Part shown: piece by piece, positions 43,915 through 51,997 of the stretch
How the letters are laid out: every line of letters starts with the position of its first letter
Numbering within the stretch: position 1 is the first letter of the stretch
Assembly: GCF_001722335.1 (NCBI RefSeq)
Contig: NZ_MIHA01000002.1
Span: 62,001-126,000 of the forward strand
DNA length: 64,000 bases
Direction: 5' to 3'
Source of the DNA: Mycolicibacterium flavescens
Lineage (GTDB): Bacteria > Actinomycetota > Actinomycetes > Mycobacteriales > Mycobacteriaceae
Program-made: the position numbers and the translations under genes
Notes under the pieces: model-generated
What the model saw: only the letters and a program-made list of their open reading frames with translations
Database searches by the model: none
Told to the model about the DNA's origin: nothing

Positions 43915-44993
43915 AGGTTCAACTTCCGATCGACGCCGAGGACCGGGGGAGCCACCCAACTGTCGTCGACCTGCTCGAGTGTGCGGGCGGGTTCGTCGGC
44001 GAATCCCTCGACAACGGGTTCTTCCGAAGTGACCAACTCGTCGAACAAGGTGGTGTCCGGACCCCAACTGACGTTGGACACGGTGAACGGCGCATCGTTG
44101 TCCGCGGCCGTCGGCAACCACGGCTGGCCCGAATCCGAGAGCCCGGCCGCGGGTTCACCGGCGCCGTCGAGCGCCGCTGCGGGCTGATCGGAGTCATAGT
44201 CGCGGCCCTGATCACCGCGCCCCATCGCCCCGATCGGGGCGTACGGTGCTCCGTGCATGCCCGCGCCCCCGGCGCCGCCGGCCGACGCGGACACGGTCCG
44301 CTGCAGGTTCTTCGGCTCCGACGTCGACTTGACCTCCTGCGCGGTCATCGGGGCCAGGGGCATCGCGGGGACGCCCGCCCCGCCGCCGCCCGCCGCCCCA
44401 CCCGCGGCAGCCTCGGCCTCGGCACCGCGTTCGGCGGCCAGAGCGTTGCCTTTCGAGACGTCGGGGGGCGGTGCCTGCTCCCACGGCTGCGCCAGGTGGG
44501 CCACGGCCTCTTCGTACGACGTCATCACCGCCGCGGCGTTGGCCTGATCGGCGGTTGCGGCCTCGTCGAATTCGGCGAAGCTCCCGGTCAGTACCGCGCC
44601 GTTGTACGCGGCCAGTGAGGCCATCATGTCGTGTGCCGCTCTGGCTTCGGTCGCCTCCGACACACTGGGCATGGCCAGCACTGCGACGGTGTTGGCCACG
44701 GCGGCCTCCTCGGCCCGCTGACCGTTGGCGGCCGCGCTGAGGCTGACCGCCTGCAGCCACTTGCCGAACTCCTCGAGCCGGCGCACCGCGGCATCCGACG
44801 CCCGGCTCTCCCACACGCTCGTGAGGCGGGCCAGCAGCTTGTCGAAGTCCTGTGAGACCGAGGCGAGTTCGTTGGCGACCCGAACCCATGCTGCGCCCGC
44901 ATTGCCCACGGAAGCCGGACCGGGACCGTCGGTGAGGTCCCGGGCCAGTTGTTCGGTGGTGCGTGAAGCCCACGCAACATTGGTGAACCCCAT
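43911..44993 (-). CDS. PPE-like ESX substrate
   Basis: A 360-residue protein. Its helical N-terminal ~180 residues resemble the PPE domain: MGFTNVAWASRTTEQLARDL, WVRVANELASVSQDFDKLLARLTSVWESRASDAAVRRLEEF (W-x-S turn), then long helices, though the strict PPE tripeptide is absent. The tail is Gly/Ala-rich and has GMHGAPYAPIGAMGRGDQGRD and, at the end, SWVAPPVLGVD. ATG 44993 was chosen because it lies 1 nt after the stop of the PE-like gene, so the two are coupled. A companion EspG gene overlaps its 3' end. A secreted partner of the PE-like protein is the likely role. Confidence 0.68.
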   Translation of the reverse strand: MGFTNVAWASRTTEQLARDLTDGPGPASVGNAGAAWVRVANELASVSQDFDKLLARLTSVWESRASDAAVRRLEEFGKWLQAVSLSAAANGQRAEEAAVANTVAVLAMPSVSEATEARAAHDMMASLAAYNGAVLTGSFAEFDEAATADQANAAAVMTSYEEAVAHLAQPWEQAPPPDVSKGNALAAERGAEAEAAAGGAAGGGGAGVPAMPLAPMTAQEVKSTSEPKNLQRTVSASAGGAGGAGMHGAPYAPIGAMGRGDQGRDYDSDQPAAALDGAGEPAAGLSDSGQPWLPTAADNDAPFTVSNVSWGPDTTLFDELVTSEEPVVEGFADEPARTLEQVDDSWVAPPVLGVDRKLNL

Positions 44994-44994
44994 G

Positions 44995-45291
44995 TCAGCC
45001 GATGAAGTCCCCGTCGGCCGCCGCGACGTTGTTCGAGTGGCCGCGCAGGGTCGCCGCCACCTCGTGCATTTCACCGAGACCCTTGTCGGTGGCGGCGCCG
45101 AACGTCGTGTGAACCTCGTTGAGGGTGGCGGCGATCCGCTGAGACACTTCGTCGCGTCCCGGCGCGGTCACCGCGAGATTGGCTGACTCGTCGCGAATCA
45201 CCCGCTCGACCCGGGCGGCGAGGTCGTCGAGTTGACGGCTGACGTCGAGCACCTCCGCGGGCTGGATCGACATCCCGGTGTTATCGGCCAT
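44995..45291 (-). CDS. PE-like partner protein
   Basis: A 98-residue protein with PE-domain size and two-helix layout (VLDVSRQLDDLAARVERVIRDESANLAV; ISQ-like middle; TLNEVHTTFGAATDKGLGEMHEVAATLRGHSNNVAAADGDF). It is encoded directly before the PPE-like gene, as PE genes are. The canonical Pro-Glu dipeptide at the N-terminus and the YxxxD/E export signal are not evident; the acidic residues are kept but the Tyr is missing. This could be a WXG100-type partner instead. Confidence 0.6.
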   Translation of the reverse strand: MADNTGMSIQPAEVLDVSRQLDDLAARVERVIRDESANLAVTAPGRDEVSQRIAATLNEVHTTFGAATDKGLGEMHEVAATLRGHSNNVAAADGDFIG

Positions 45292-45311
45292 TCGCTGCTC
45301 CTCGTTGACTA

Positions 45312-46607
45312 CTAGATCCGGAGTTCGACATCCGGCGGCTCATTCGGGTCGGGCGCTCCGAGAACGGGTGGCGCCGAAGTGCCGAGATCCCCGACGATCT
45401 CGCCACCTTTGTCCGTGGTGTGCAGGAACGGCGCCGGGGTATGGGTATTCGACGAGTTCGCGCCCTGACCGGCTCCCGCCATGGGGGCGTACGGGGCGCC
45501 CACCATGCCGCCGCCACCTGTGTTGGCAACGCCCGCCGCGCGCACCGTCGCGGACTGCGTCGGTGAGGTTTCGGGCTGCACCATCGGTGAGGGGGCCAGC
45601 GACCGCACCGCCGGCGAACCGCCGTATCCGCCGCCGAGCCCACCACCGCCCTTGCTGCCGGCCGGTGCCATCACCGCCGCAGCACCGCCAGCGGGTTCGT
45701 CTGCCTTTACGGCGGATTCGGCTGCTGCCTGGCTTGCGGCCTGGCCTGCGGCGCCGACACCCGCCTGGACACCGGCCTGGGCGCCCTTGGTCGCCATCGA
45801 CATCAGTGGCGAGATCATGCTCGCAAGCGGCGCCCCACCCCCGGTCGGCGCGGCGGTCACTCCGACCGGTGCGCCCGCAGCGGTGACCGCAGCGGCCTGC
45901 GTGCCCAGCGACGACTGGAGTTCGGCGATCACCTCGGCGGTGGAGGCGATCGCCTTGTTGGCGGCGGCGATCGCCGCGGCCCAGCCCCAGGGAAAGATGA
46001 TGTTGGGCCCGATCGCGGCCATGGTCGCCTGAAACTCGGTGATGATCGCGATGATTCGCACGCGGGCCTGTGCGACTTCGGCGGAGGCGGTCGCCAGGCT
46101 GCTGCGCAACGCCTCCGATTGTTCGGCCACCCGCGCGCCGTCGGCGACCGCCGTCGCCGTCTTGGCCGCGGCTGCGGTGCTGGCGGCGCCCTTCCAGGAG
46201 TCGTCGACAGCGCCGAGCGACTGTCCGAGCGTGCCACCGGTGGACTGGAACACCTGCGAGATGCCCTGCAGCATCGCCAACGGATCGGCGCCCTCGAAGA
46301 AACCTGAGCCCAGCGTTCCGAGCGCATCGGTGACCGGGCTGATCAGTGCACTGGGATCCATCGGGCTGGCCTGCGGGGCCTCCGGCTCGAGTGGTGGTTC
46401 TTCGGGGCGCCGTTCGCCGTCGTCCGGGTTCGCCTGGGGTGGTGGCGACAAACCGAGCCGGGCCAGAATTTCCTTGACCGGCAAATTCAGAAACTCTTGC
46501 AGGCTCTGCTCTTGCGCGGCGATTGCCGGGCTGACGTCATAGCCGGGCATCGTGTGTGCGAGTTGCGCCGTCGGGTTGACCGGCGCGGGAGGGATCTGAG
46601 CTGCCAT
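45312..46607 (-). CDS. EspB-like ESX substrate
   Basis: A 431-residue protein resembling EspB/EspE-type substrates. The N-terminal part is Pro-rich. A helical core contains LGAVDDSWKGAASTAAAAKTATAVADGARVAEQSEAL, a W-x-G turn followed by long Ala-rich helices, then FPWGWAAAIAAANKAIASTAEVIAELQSSL. The tail has GGGMVGAPYAPMAGAGQG, then DKGGEIVGDLGTSAPPVLGAPDP. The GAPYAP and APPVLG patterns are shared with the PPE-like protein. It follows the 94-residue gene by 12 nt and is probably its partner. Confidence 0.65.
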   Translation of the reverse strand: MAAQIPPAPVNPTAQLAHTMPGYDVSPAIAAQEQSLQEFLNLPVKEILARLGLSPPPQANPDDGERRPEEPPLEPEAPQASPMDPSALISPVTDALGTLGSGFFEGADPLAMLQGISQVFQSTGGTLGQSLGAVDDSWKGAASTAAAAKTATAVADGARVAEQSEALRSSLATASAEVAQARVRIIAIITEFQATMAAIGPNIIFPWGWAAAIAAANKAIASTAEVIAELQSSLGTQAAAVTAAGAPVGVTAAPTGGGAPLASMISPLMSMATKGAQAGVQAGVGAAGQAASQAAAESAVKADEPAGGAAAVMAPAGSKGGGGLGGGYGGSPAVRSLAPSPMVQPETSPTQSATVRAAGVANTGGGGMVGAPYAPMAGAGQGANSSNTHTPAPFLHTTDKGGEIVGDLGTSAPPVLGAPDPNEPPDVELRI

Positions 46608-46619
46608 CGGTGCCGGGCG

Positions 46620-46904
46620 TTATCCGTTGTCGGCGGCGACTATGGCCGACTTAGCCGAGTCCGTTGCGGCGCTGACTCCGGCGTGTACGCCGCCGACCAA
46701 CAGGGTGTCCGCGAGATTGTTTGCCTGAGCAGGCCCGTACGCCGCGAGGAACGCCGCGCCGATCGGTCCGAGTGCCACGGCGACGGCGTTCACGACGGCC
46801 GCGTTGTCGGCGGTCCCGGCCGCGACGATGGCCGTCGACGCTGCCTGACTGGCAGCGGAGAATGCGGACATGCCGGCGGGGGCGGCAAGAAAAGCGTCAC
46901 TCAT
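46620..46904 (-). CDS. Small Ala-rich EspC/EspF-like protein
   Basis: A 94-residue Ala-rich, helical protein beginning MSDAFLAAPAGMSAFSAASQAAS, with a Tyr at AAYGPAQANNLADTLL. Size, composition and position directly upstream of an EspB-like gene match the EspC/EspF class of small ESX substrates. No W-x-G motif is present. Function is inferred from position only. Confidence 0.55.
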   Translation of the reverse strand: MSDAFLAAPAGMSAFSAASQAASTAIVAAGTADNAAVVNAVAVALGPIGAAFLAAYGPAQANNLADTLLVGGVHAGVSAATDSAKSAIVAADNG

Positions 46905-47404
46905 GATGTCGACTTTCGATTAGCTTCCGAACCATCAACCCGGGCTGGGGGCGATAGACCTGGCACCGCAGAGGAACTCACTATAACGGCGGTGCCCACC
47001 GGCAGCTAACGATTTTCTGACATGATCATTGCATTCAAATGGCCCGGTAATTAAGGGAATTCACGTCAAAATTGCCGAGCAAATATTGACATCTGCGGCG
47101 GAATCCACCTTGTCCTTACACCGTCACCCGTCGTCGTCACGTCGGCGCGGCGGTGAGCTGGGCACTTCGCGGATACTGGCGAGCTGGAGCGCGCGTTACG
47201 TCCCATCGTGAACGGGTATGGGGAAAGGAGGACCTTCGCCTGTTTCGAATCGCGCTGTCTGGTAGTCGAGTTCATCCTCGCGACACGGAGTGTCTGCGCT
47301 CTGTGGGTCGCCCGGGCCCCGCCGATCTGCTGCAGCGACCGCGGTTGCGCTGCCGTAGATATCGCTGCCAGCAGCGTCGCCGATTCTGGCGACAGCCGGC
47401 AACG
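46905..47404. other. 500-bp AT-rich intergenic region, likely promoter of the substrate block
   Basis: No convincing gene. Frames on the plus strand extend into the antisense of the YbaB-like gene and show no motifs. The stretch 46990-47100 is much AT-richer than its surroundings (many A/T runs around 47030-47095), as expected for an upstream regulatory region of the minus-strand substrate genes, and it may bind the Lsr2 silencer. No exact promoter was placed. Confidence 0.4.
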
Positions 47405-47761
47405 TCAGTCTCGGGTGGGCGTGAAAGCGGTTTGATCCCAACGGGTCAACGGAGCCTGATCGAGCTCGCGCATGCGTGTCGAGAACTGTTCGGTGAGGAA
47501 GGTCTGCCGCTCGGCGGCGACGGCCGCGGCGGCGTGAGCGGTGTGCACGATCAGTCGAGCGAGCGCGTCGGCGCCCAGTCGATGGGCATCTGGGCTCAGC
47601 CACAGCCCCGTCATCGCCCCGTACCCGTCGACCTCGACGGCGACGTTCTGATCTCGGCTACTGACGCGGGCCGAGATCGATTGACAGTGTTCGTCCATCG
47701 CCTGCACGAGGTCGCGCTGCTTGATGATCCGGGCAATCAGGGAGTCCGCGAGACCGGTCAC
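47405..47761 (-). CDS. YbaB/EbfC-like protein
   Basis: About 118 residues from GTG 47761, which overlaps the stop of the upstream gene (GTGA) and has ATGAGG upstream; GTG 47776 would add five residues. The protein has the YbaB plan: helix (IIKQRDLVQAMDEHCQSISARV), strands SSRDQNVAVEVDGYGAMTGLWLSPDAHRLG, helix (LARLIVHTAHAAAAVAAERQTFLTEQF). It is the second YbaB-like protein of the island. In known ESX-1 loci a YbaB-like protein (EspL) stabilises or regulates substrates, so a similar role is possible. Confidence 0.65.
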   Translation of the reverse strand: MTGLADSLIARIIKQRDLVQAMDEHCQSISARVSSRDQNVAVEVDGYGAMTGLWLSPDAHRLGADALARLIVHTAHAAAAVAAERQTFLTEQFSTRMRELDQAPLTRWDQTAFTPTRD

Positions 47762-48078
47762 GGCTGCCTCATCCACGTAGCAGGAATCTCGTCGTCAGCA
47801 CCGAACACCTGTTCCTCGGCGTCGCAGAGGTCGGACTCCGTCGCCAACCGCAACGTTCGGATTACGCTGGCGTCAAAGCCTTTTTCGGCGAGCGCCCGGC
47901 GGCGGTCCACCTGAGCCCGGGCGGCAGAAAGTCGGCAGAGTGCGAGGATCTCCTCGGCCAGTTGCTGCGGGGGCTTCTGCAGCGCAGCCTCGTCGAGTCG
48001 CAGCGCGACGGGCAGCCCGCGTTCGGTGGTACGCACGGCGATGGAACCATTTGCTGATCGGAGCGGTGGCTGCGCCAT
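47758..48078 (-). CDS. DUF2694-like ESX-associated protein
   Basis: A 106-residue cytosolic protein: a strand-rich N-terminus (GSIAVRTTERGLPVALRLDEAALQK), a helical middle (QLAEEILALCRLSAARAQVDRRRALAEKGFD), and an acidic end. It resembles the DUF2694 proteins found beside YbaB-like genes in ESX loci. It is translationally coupled to the YbaB-like gene. It is the first gene of the minus-strand block and is divergent from eccA. No known biochemical function. Confidence 0.55.
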   Translation of the reverse strand: MAQPPLRSANGSIAVRTTERGLPVALRLDEAALQKPPQQLAEEILALCRLSAARAQVDRRRALAEKGFDASVIRTLRLATESDLCDAEEQVFGADDEIPATWMRQP

Positions 48079-48249
48079 GGCTCCACGTTAGTCAAAACCG
48101 GGTCCGCTGCAACGGTGGTTCTGCGTACAATCACCAGCGTCCGTCCGGAAATTCAGCGACATCATGCGACTGAAATCGGGTGTGGGTCCTCGCATATCGC
48201 GCTCGGCGGCGCACCCCGAGATCCGCAGTGAGGAGATCGATCACCTCAA
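48079..48249. promoter_or_regulatory. Divergent promoter region between eccA and the DUF2694-like gene
   Basis: 171 bp between divergent starts. GAGGAG near 48228-48233 is the probable eccA ribosome site. On the minus strand, TTGACTAACGT just upstream of the DUF2694-like ATG has promoter-like character. The elements were not resolved further. Confidence 0.4.
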
Positions 48250-50067
48250 ATGAGTGGCACCAACGACGCGCAGCGGGTGTTCGATGCGGGTGTGTTGTCG
48301 ATGGGCATACCCATCGACGGGTTGGAGACGGAGCGCGACGTCGACTATGCGGCGCGGGCCTTCAAGCGCGCCACCGAGTACGACCCCGACATGTGCGACG
48401 CCTGGCTCGGCCGCGCCGCGGCCGGCGACACCGGACACGAGGTTCTGTATCACCTCTATCGCACCAGCGCGACGTCGCTGTTCCGCGAGCAGCGAAGATT
48501 GGGGCTGCCACCGCGCACTCTGGCGGGGCGGTTCCAAACCGGGTTGTACCTTGACTACCCGCTGGCCACGAAAACCGAGATCTGCCTTGCTTATGCGGCG
48601 AGCATGATCACCGCCGGCGACTACGACGAGGCCGAACGCGCCTTGGCCGAACTGGATGAAACGCGTGGGACGCAACCCGACGGTGACCGGCACTCCGACG
48701 AGATCTGCGCCTACATCCGCGGCGTCCTGCACTTCACCACGCAACGCTGGCCGGATGTGCTGACCGCGCTGAGCAGTTCGGCGTCGTTTTCCGACGAGTA
48801 CATCGCCGCGGGCGCCCACCTCATGGTGGGTTCGGCGTGCGCACAGATGGGCCTGTTCGGCGAGGGGATCCGTCGCCTCGACCAGGCGATCGCGGGACCG
48901 ATCCCGGCGGCCCGCAAGGCAGCGGAGTTCTGTAAAGGTCTGACACTGCGCGAGATGGGCAACGAACAGGAGGCTCGCGTCATCTTCGAGCGGATCTACA
49001 GCGAGGAGCCCGGTTTCGAGGCCAATGCCGCGGCGTTGGCCGATCCGAAGTACCGGCTGGTCATCACGTCGAAGGAGATGATCGACGCGCGCACCGATCG
49101 CTGGGATCCCGACAGTGCCCCCAGTGCTGCCGACCTCATCGGCGACGATCTGTCCGAGCGCGGCAACGAGTATCTGCGGTCCGCGCAGGAGGAACTGGAC
49201 CGTCAGATCGGCCTGTCCGAAGTCAAACTGCAGGTGGCCAAACTCAAGTCGGCGGCCATGCTGGCGAAGGTCCGCGGTGACAAGGGCCTCAGTGCCGCCG
49301 CGCGCTCTCTGCATCTGGCCTTCACCGGTCCACCCGGCACCGGCAAGACGACGATCGCGCGCGTCGTCGCACAGACGTACTGCGGTCTCGGCCTGCTGCG
49401 CACGCCGAACATCGTCGAAGCCAAACGCAGCGACTTCGTCGGGCAGCACCTGGGCAGTACCGCGATCAAGACCAGTGCCCTGATCGACTCCGCCATGGAC
49501 GGCGTGCTGTTCATCGACGAGGCCTACACGCTGATCCAGACCGGCCTGTCCGGCGGCGACGCGTTCGGCCGCGAAGCCGTTGACACCCTTCTGGCTCGGA
49601 TGGAGAACGACCGCGACCGCCTGGTGGTCATCATCGCGGGATACGACTCTGAGATCGACAGGTTCCTCGCCTCGAACGAAGGTCTGGCATCGCGATTCAC
49701 CAAACGCATCCGGTTCCAGTCGTATGACGCCACCCAGCTCGGCGACATCGGACGCCTGGTCGCCCGCTCCCGGGACTCGGAGCTGTCCGATGCCGCCTAC
49801 GAGGAACTGATCGCGACGTGCTCGACGCTGTGTGACGGCGAAGCCCTGGACTCCACGGGCCAACTGCGCCGCCGCATCGACCTGCTCGGCAACGGCCGCT
49901 TCGTCCGCAACGTCATCGAGGCCGCCGAGGAGGAACGCGAGTACCGGCTCAGCGAACAACACGGAACCAGCCTGGCGGACCTCGACGAGTCGTCGTTGAT
50001 GCGCATCGAGGCTGAGGACATGCAGGCCGCACTCCGCCAGGTGCTCGGCATGCTGACACCGAACTGA
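48250..50067 (+). CDS. eccA: Type VII secretion AAA+ ATPase EccA
   Basis: A 605-residue EccA, the cytosolic AAA+ ATPase thought to dissociate EspG from PE-PPE pairs or otherwise drive substrates. The N-terminal ~270 residues form a TPR-like helical domain (AARAFKRATEYDPDMCDAWLGRAAAGD). The C-terminal AAA+ module shows Walker A GPPGTGKT (residues 360-367), Walker B VLFIDEAYTL, a sensor VVIIAGYDSEIDRFLASNEGLASRF (arginine finger), and a small lid domain. The ATG has GAGGAG upstream. The presence of EccA with EspG and PE/PPE-like genes marks this as a full ESX system and not the minimal ESX-4 type. Confidence 0.94.
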   Translation: MSGTNDAQRVFDAGVLSMGIPIDGLETERDVDYAARAFKRATEYDPDMCDAWLGRAAAGDTGHEVLYHLYRTSATSLFREQRRLGLPPRTLAGRFQTGLYLDYPLATKTEICLAYAASMITAGDYDEAERALAELDETRGTQPDGDRHSDEICAYIRGVLHFTTQRWPDVLTALSSSASFSDEYIAAGAHLMVGSACAQMGLFGEGIRRLDQAIAGPIPAARKAAEFCKGLTLREMGNEQEARVIFERIYSEEPGFEANAAALADPKYRLVITSKEMIDARTDRWDPDSAPSAADLIGDDLSERGNEYLRSAQEELDRQIGLSEVKLQVAKLKSAAMLAKVRGDKGLSAAARSLHLAFTGPPGTGKTTIARVVAQTYCGLGLLRTPNIVEAKRSDFVGQHLGSTAIKTSALIDSAMDGVLFIDEAYTLIQTGLSGGDAFGREAVDTLLARMENDRDRLVVIIAGYDSEIDRFLASNEGLASRFTKRIRFQSYDATQLGDIGRLVARSRDSELSDAAYEELIATCSTLCDGEALDSTGQLRRRIDLLGNGRFVRNVIEAAEEEREYRLSEQHGTSLADLDESSLMRIEAEDMQAALRQVLGMLTPN

Positions 50068-50081
50068 AAAGGATCACGGTG

Positions 50082-51077
50082 ATGACGCGATACGTCGGGC
50101 AGAACGGTTCTGCAGCAACGCCGTTCATCAGCGCCCCTGCGGACCCGGCATGGCCGTCGGCGCCCACCGACGGCGAACTGGGCCTGGCCCGGCGTCAACC
50201 CGTGCCCAGGACCGGGTGGCGCGCCGCGGTGCACCGGATGACCGGACTGAACCCCGGGGTGTCGACCCGTGAGGCGAGTCACCGGGCTCTGGTCGATCGT
50301 GTCAACCAACCCGTGCGCGGCCCGCACAGCGTGGCCGTGCTGTCGCAGAAGGGGGGTGTCGGCAAGACCACGGTGACAGTCGGTCTGGGCGCGACGCTGG
50401 CGGCCACCCGTGGGGACCGGATCATCGCTGTGGACGCCAACCCCGACTTCGGCACGTTGGCGCAGCGCGGACCCGACGAGACCCAGTCCACAGTTCGCGA
50501 CGTGCTGTTCGACGAACGCATCATCCGCTACTCCGACATGCGGATGCACACCTCGCAGAGCGCGAGCCGCTTGGAAATCCTCGCCTCCGAGCGCGACCCG
50601 GCGACTTCAGAAGCGTTCTCCGAGGCCGACTATCGCGGCGTCCTGCAGGTGTTGCAGCGCTTCTACAACATCATCCTCACCGACTGCGGCACCGGCCTGG
50701 TGCATTCGGCGATGGCCGGCGTCCTCAGCGAGGCCGACATGGTCGTCGTCGTGGCCTCGCCCGCCGTGGATTCGGCCCGCAGCGCGTGGGCGACGCTGCG
50801 CTGGCTCGAACGGCACGGCTACGCGCACCTGATCCCCGGCGCGACGGTCGTGTTCAGCGCGTCCCGGCCGGGGGAGTTGGGTCTCGACCTCGACCAGTTG
50901 GCGCCGCAGTTCCTGCCGCGCGTTCGCGCGATGCATGTCATCCCGTTCGACGACCATCTTGCCGAGGGTTCACAGATCGACCTCGACCTGTGCGCAGCCG
51001 ATACCCGTCAGGCATTCCTCGGATTGGCGGCGACGGTCACCGACACCGTCTCGGTCGTCGGGCGGAGGCACGCCTGA
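50082..51077 (+). CDS. EspI-like MinD/ParA-type ATPase (copy 2, no proline-rich region)
   Basis: About 331 residues from ATG 50082 (AAAGGA upstream; GTG 50079 is one codon earlier). The ATPase domain closely follows that of copy 1: LSQKGGVGKTTVTVGLGATLA, IIAVDANPDFGTLAQR, STVRDVLFDERIIRYSDMRMHTSQSASRLEILASERDPATSEAFSEADYR, FYNIILTDCGTGLVHSAMAGVL, HVIPFDDHLAEGSQIDLD. The N-terminus is only ~85 residues and is not proline-rich. It is coupled to eccA (14 nt gap). Two MinD-like ATPases in one ESX locus may serve different substrates, but no direct evidence is visible. Confidence 0.8.
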   Translation: MTRYVGQNGSAATPFISAPADPAWPSAPTDGELGLARRQPVPRTGWRAAVHRMTGLNPGVSTREASHRALVDRVNQPVRGPHSVAVLSQKGGVGKTTVTVGLGATLAATRGDRIIAVDANPDFGTLAQRGPDETQSTVRDVLFDERIIRYSDMRMHTSQSASRLEILASERDPATSEAFSEADYRGVLQVLQRFYNIILTDCGTGLVHSAMAGVLSEADMVVVVASPAVDSARSAWATLRWLERHGYAHLIPGATVVFSASRPGELGLDLDQLAPQFLPRVRAMHVIPFDDHLAEGSQIDLDLCAADTRQAFLGLAATVTDTVSVVGRRHA

Positions 51078-51094
51078 TCCAGTCCGGGGCTGTT

Positions 51095-51132
51095 GCATAC
51101 CTGGGGTAGGTTAGTGCATACTCGGGGTATGC
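51095..51132 (+). promoter_or_regulatory. Tandem palindromic operator-like sites
   Basis: Site 2 is a perfect inverted repeat: GCATAC (51116-51121), 5 nt, GTATGC (51127-51132). Site 1, 21 bp upstream (about two helical turns), has GCATAC (51095-51100) and a decayed right arm GTAGGT (51106-51111). They overlap the start of the SnoaL-like gene. The TetR-type regulator at the end of this operon is the likely ligand. Confidence 0.6.
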
Positions 51133-51515
51133 AAATGAAGCGAGTGGACCTGGTGTCGTTCTCGGAGCGGTATTTCGCGGCGTGGGCCGCGCGCGATCCC
51201 GATGCGATCGCCGCCCTGCATACCGAGGACACCCGGTTCTGGACCCATACGGGCGCGCCGCCGGCGATCGGGCGCCAGGCCGCGCGCGACGCGTTCGCAG
51301 CGGTCTTCGACCAGTTCCCGAAGTTCTCGTTCGAGGTCTACCGCGTGCTCTACGGCGACGACCACTGGGTGCTGGACTGGGCCCTGATCTCGGGGACCGT
51401 TCGCTTCGACTGCCTCGATGTCGTGACCGTCACTCCCGACGGCCTGGTCTCGCGCAAAGACTCGTTCATCGACTCGGCCCAACTGATGGCCGCACTCGAC
51501 AAGGCGAGTGCATGA
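51129..51515 (+). CDS. SnoaL-like (NTF2-fold) protein
   Basis: About 128 residues with the NTF2/SnoaL-like cone fold: FSERYFAAWAARDPDAIAALHTEDTRFWTHTG, then GRQAARDAFAAVFDQFPKFSFEVYRVLYGDDHWVLDWALISGT, and DVVTVTPDGLVSRKDSFID. Such domains serve as small-molecule isomerases, hydrolases or binding proteins; the ligand is unknown. ATG 51129 lies within a palindromic operator arm and ATG 51135 is an alternative; neither has a clear ribosome site. The 3' end overlaps the DUF3237 gene (ATGA). It is the first gene of a four-gene operon outside the ESX region. Confidence 0.75.
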   Translation: MQMKRVDLVSFSERYFAAWAARDPDAIAALHTEDTRFWTHTGAPPAIGRQAARDAFAAVFDQFPKFSFEVYRVLYGDDHWVLDWALISGTVRFDCLDVVTVTPDGLVSRKDSFIDSAQLMAALDKASA

Positions 51516-51997
51516 GCTCCGTCATCGACGAACTGCCGCTGGTCGAGGCCCTGCCCGTCGAGCACCTCTTCGACATGCGCGTGAACCTTGCACCGGCACA
51601 GGCGATCTCGACCGCGACCGGGACGCGGATGACATTCGTGACCACCGGCGGGACCGTCGACGGGCCGAAACTTCGCGGCGAAGTGCTGCCCGGCGGCGGC
51701 GATTGGCTTCTCGTCGGCGACGACGGCGTCGGGCGGGTCGACGTCCGCGTGACGCTGCGGACCCACGACGGCGTGCTGATCCACTTCGAGAGTGCAGGCA
51801 TCATCAAAGTGCCCTCGGACGGACTGCACCGGCTGGCGGAGGGACAGGCGCTGCCGTTCGACGAGACCTACGTGCGGACCACCCCGAGGCTGGCCACCGC
51901 CGACCCCCGGTACTCCCGGCTGTCCGAAACCGTCACCGTCGGCTACAACGTGCTCTCGCCCAACCGGGTCGACTACCGCGTCTACGGGCTGCGATGA
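51512..51997 (+). CDS. DUF3237 family protein
   Basis: A 161-residue protein of the DUF3237 beta-barrel family. Patterns are PVEHLFDMRVNLAPAQAISTATGTRMTFVTTGGTVDGPKLRGEVLPGGGDWLLVGDDGVGRVDVRVTLRTHDGVLIHFESAGI and the end SETVTVGYNVLSPNRVDYRVYGL. The biochemical role is unknown. The start overlaps the preceding stop and its own stop overlaps the next start, so the operon is tightly coupled. No signal peptide. Confidence 0.85.
   Translation: MSSVIDELPLVEALPVEHLFDMRVNLAPAQAISTATGTRMTFVTTGGTVDGPKLRGEVLPGGGDWLLVGDDGVGRVDVRVTLRTHDGVLIHFESAGIIKVPSDGLHRLAEGQALPFDETYVRTTPRLATADPRYSRLSETVTVGYNVLSPNRVDYRVYGLR

Noticed and set aside
47153..47914. 253-residue plus-strand frame across 47.2-47.9 kb
   Set aside because: It runs antisense to the YbaB-like and DUF2694-like genes, which have good family patterns, and has no recognisable features.
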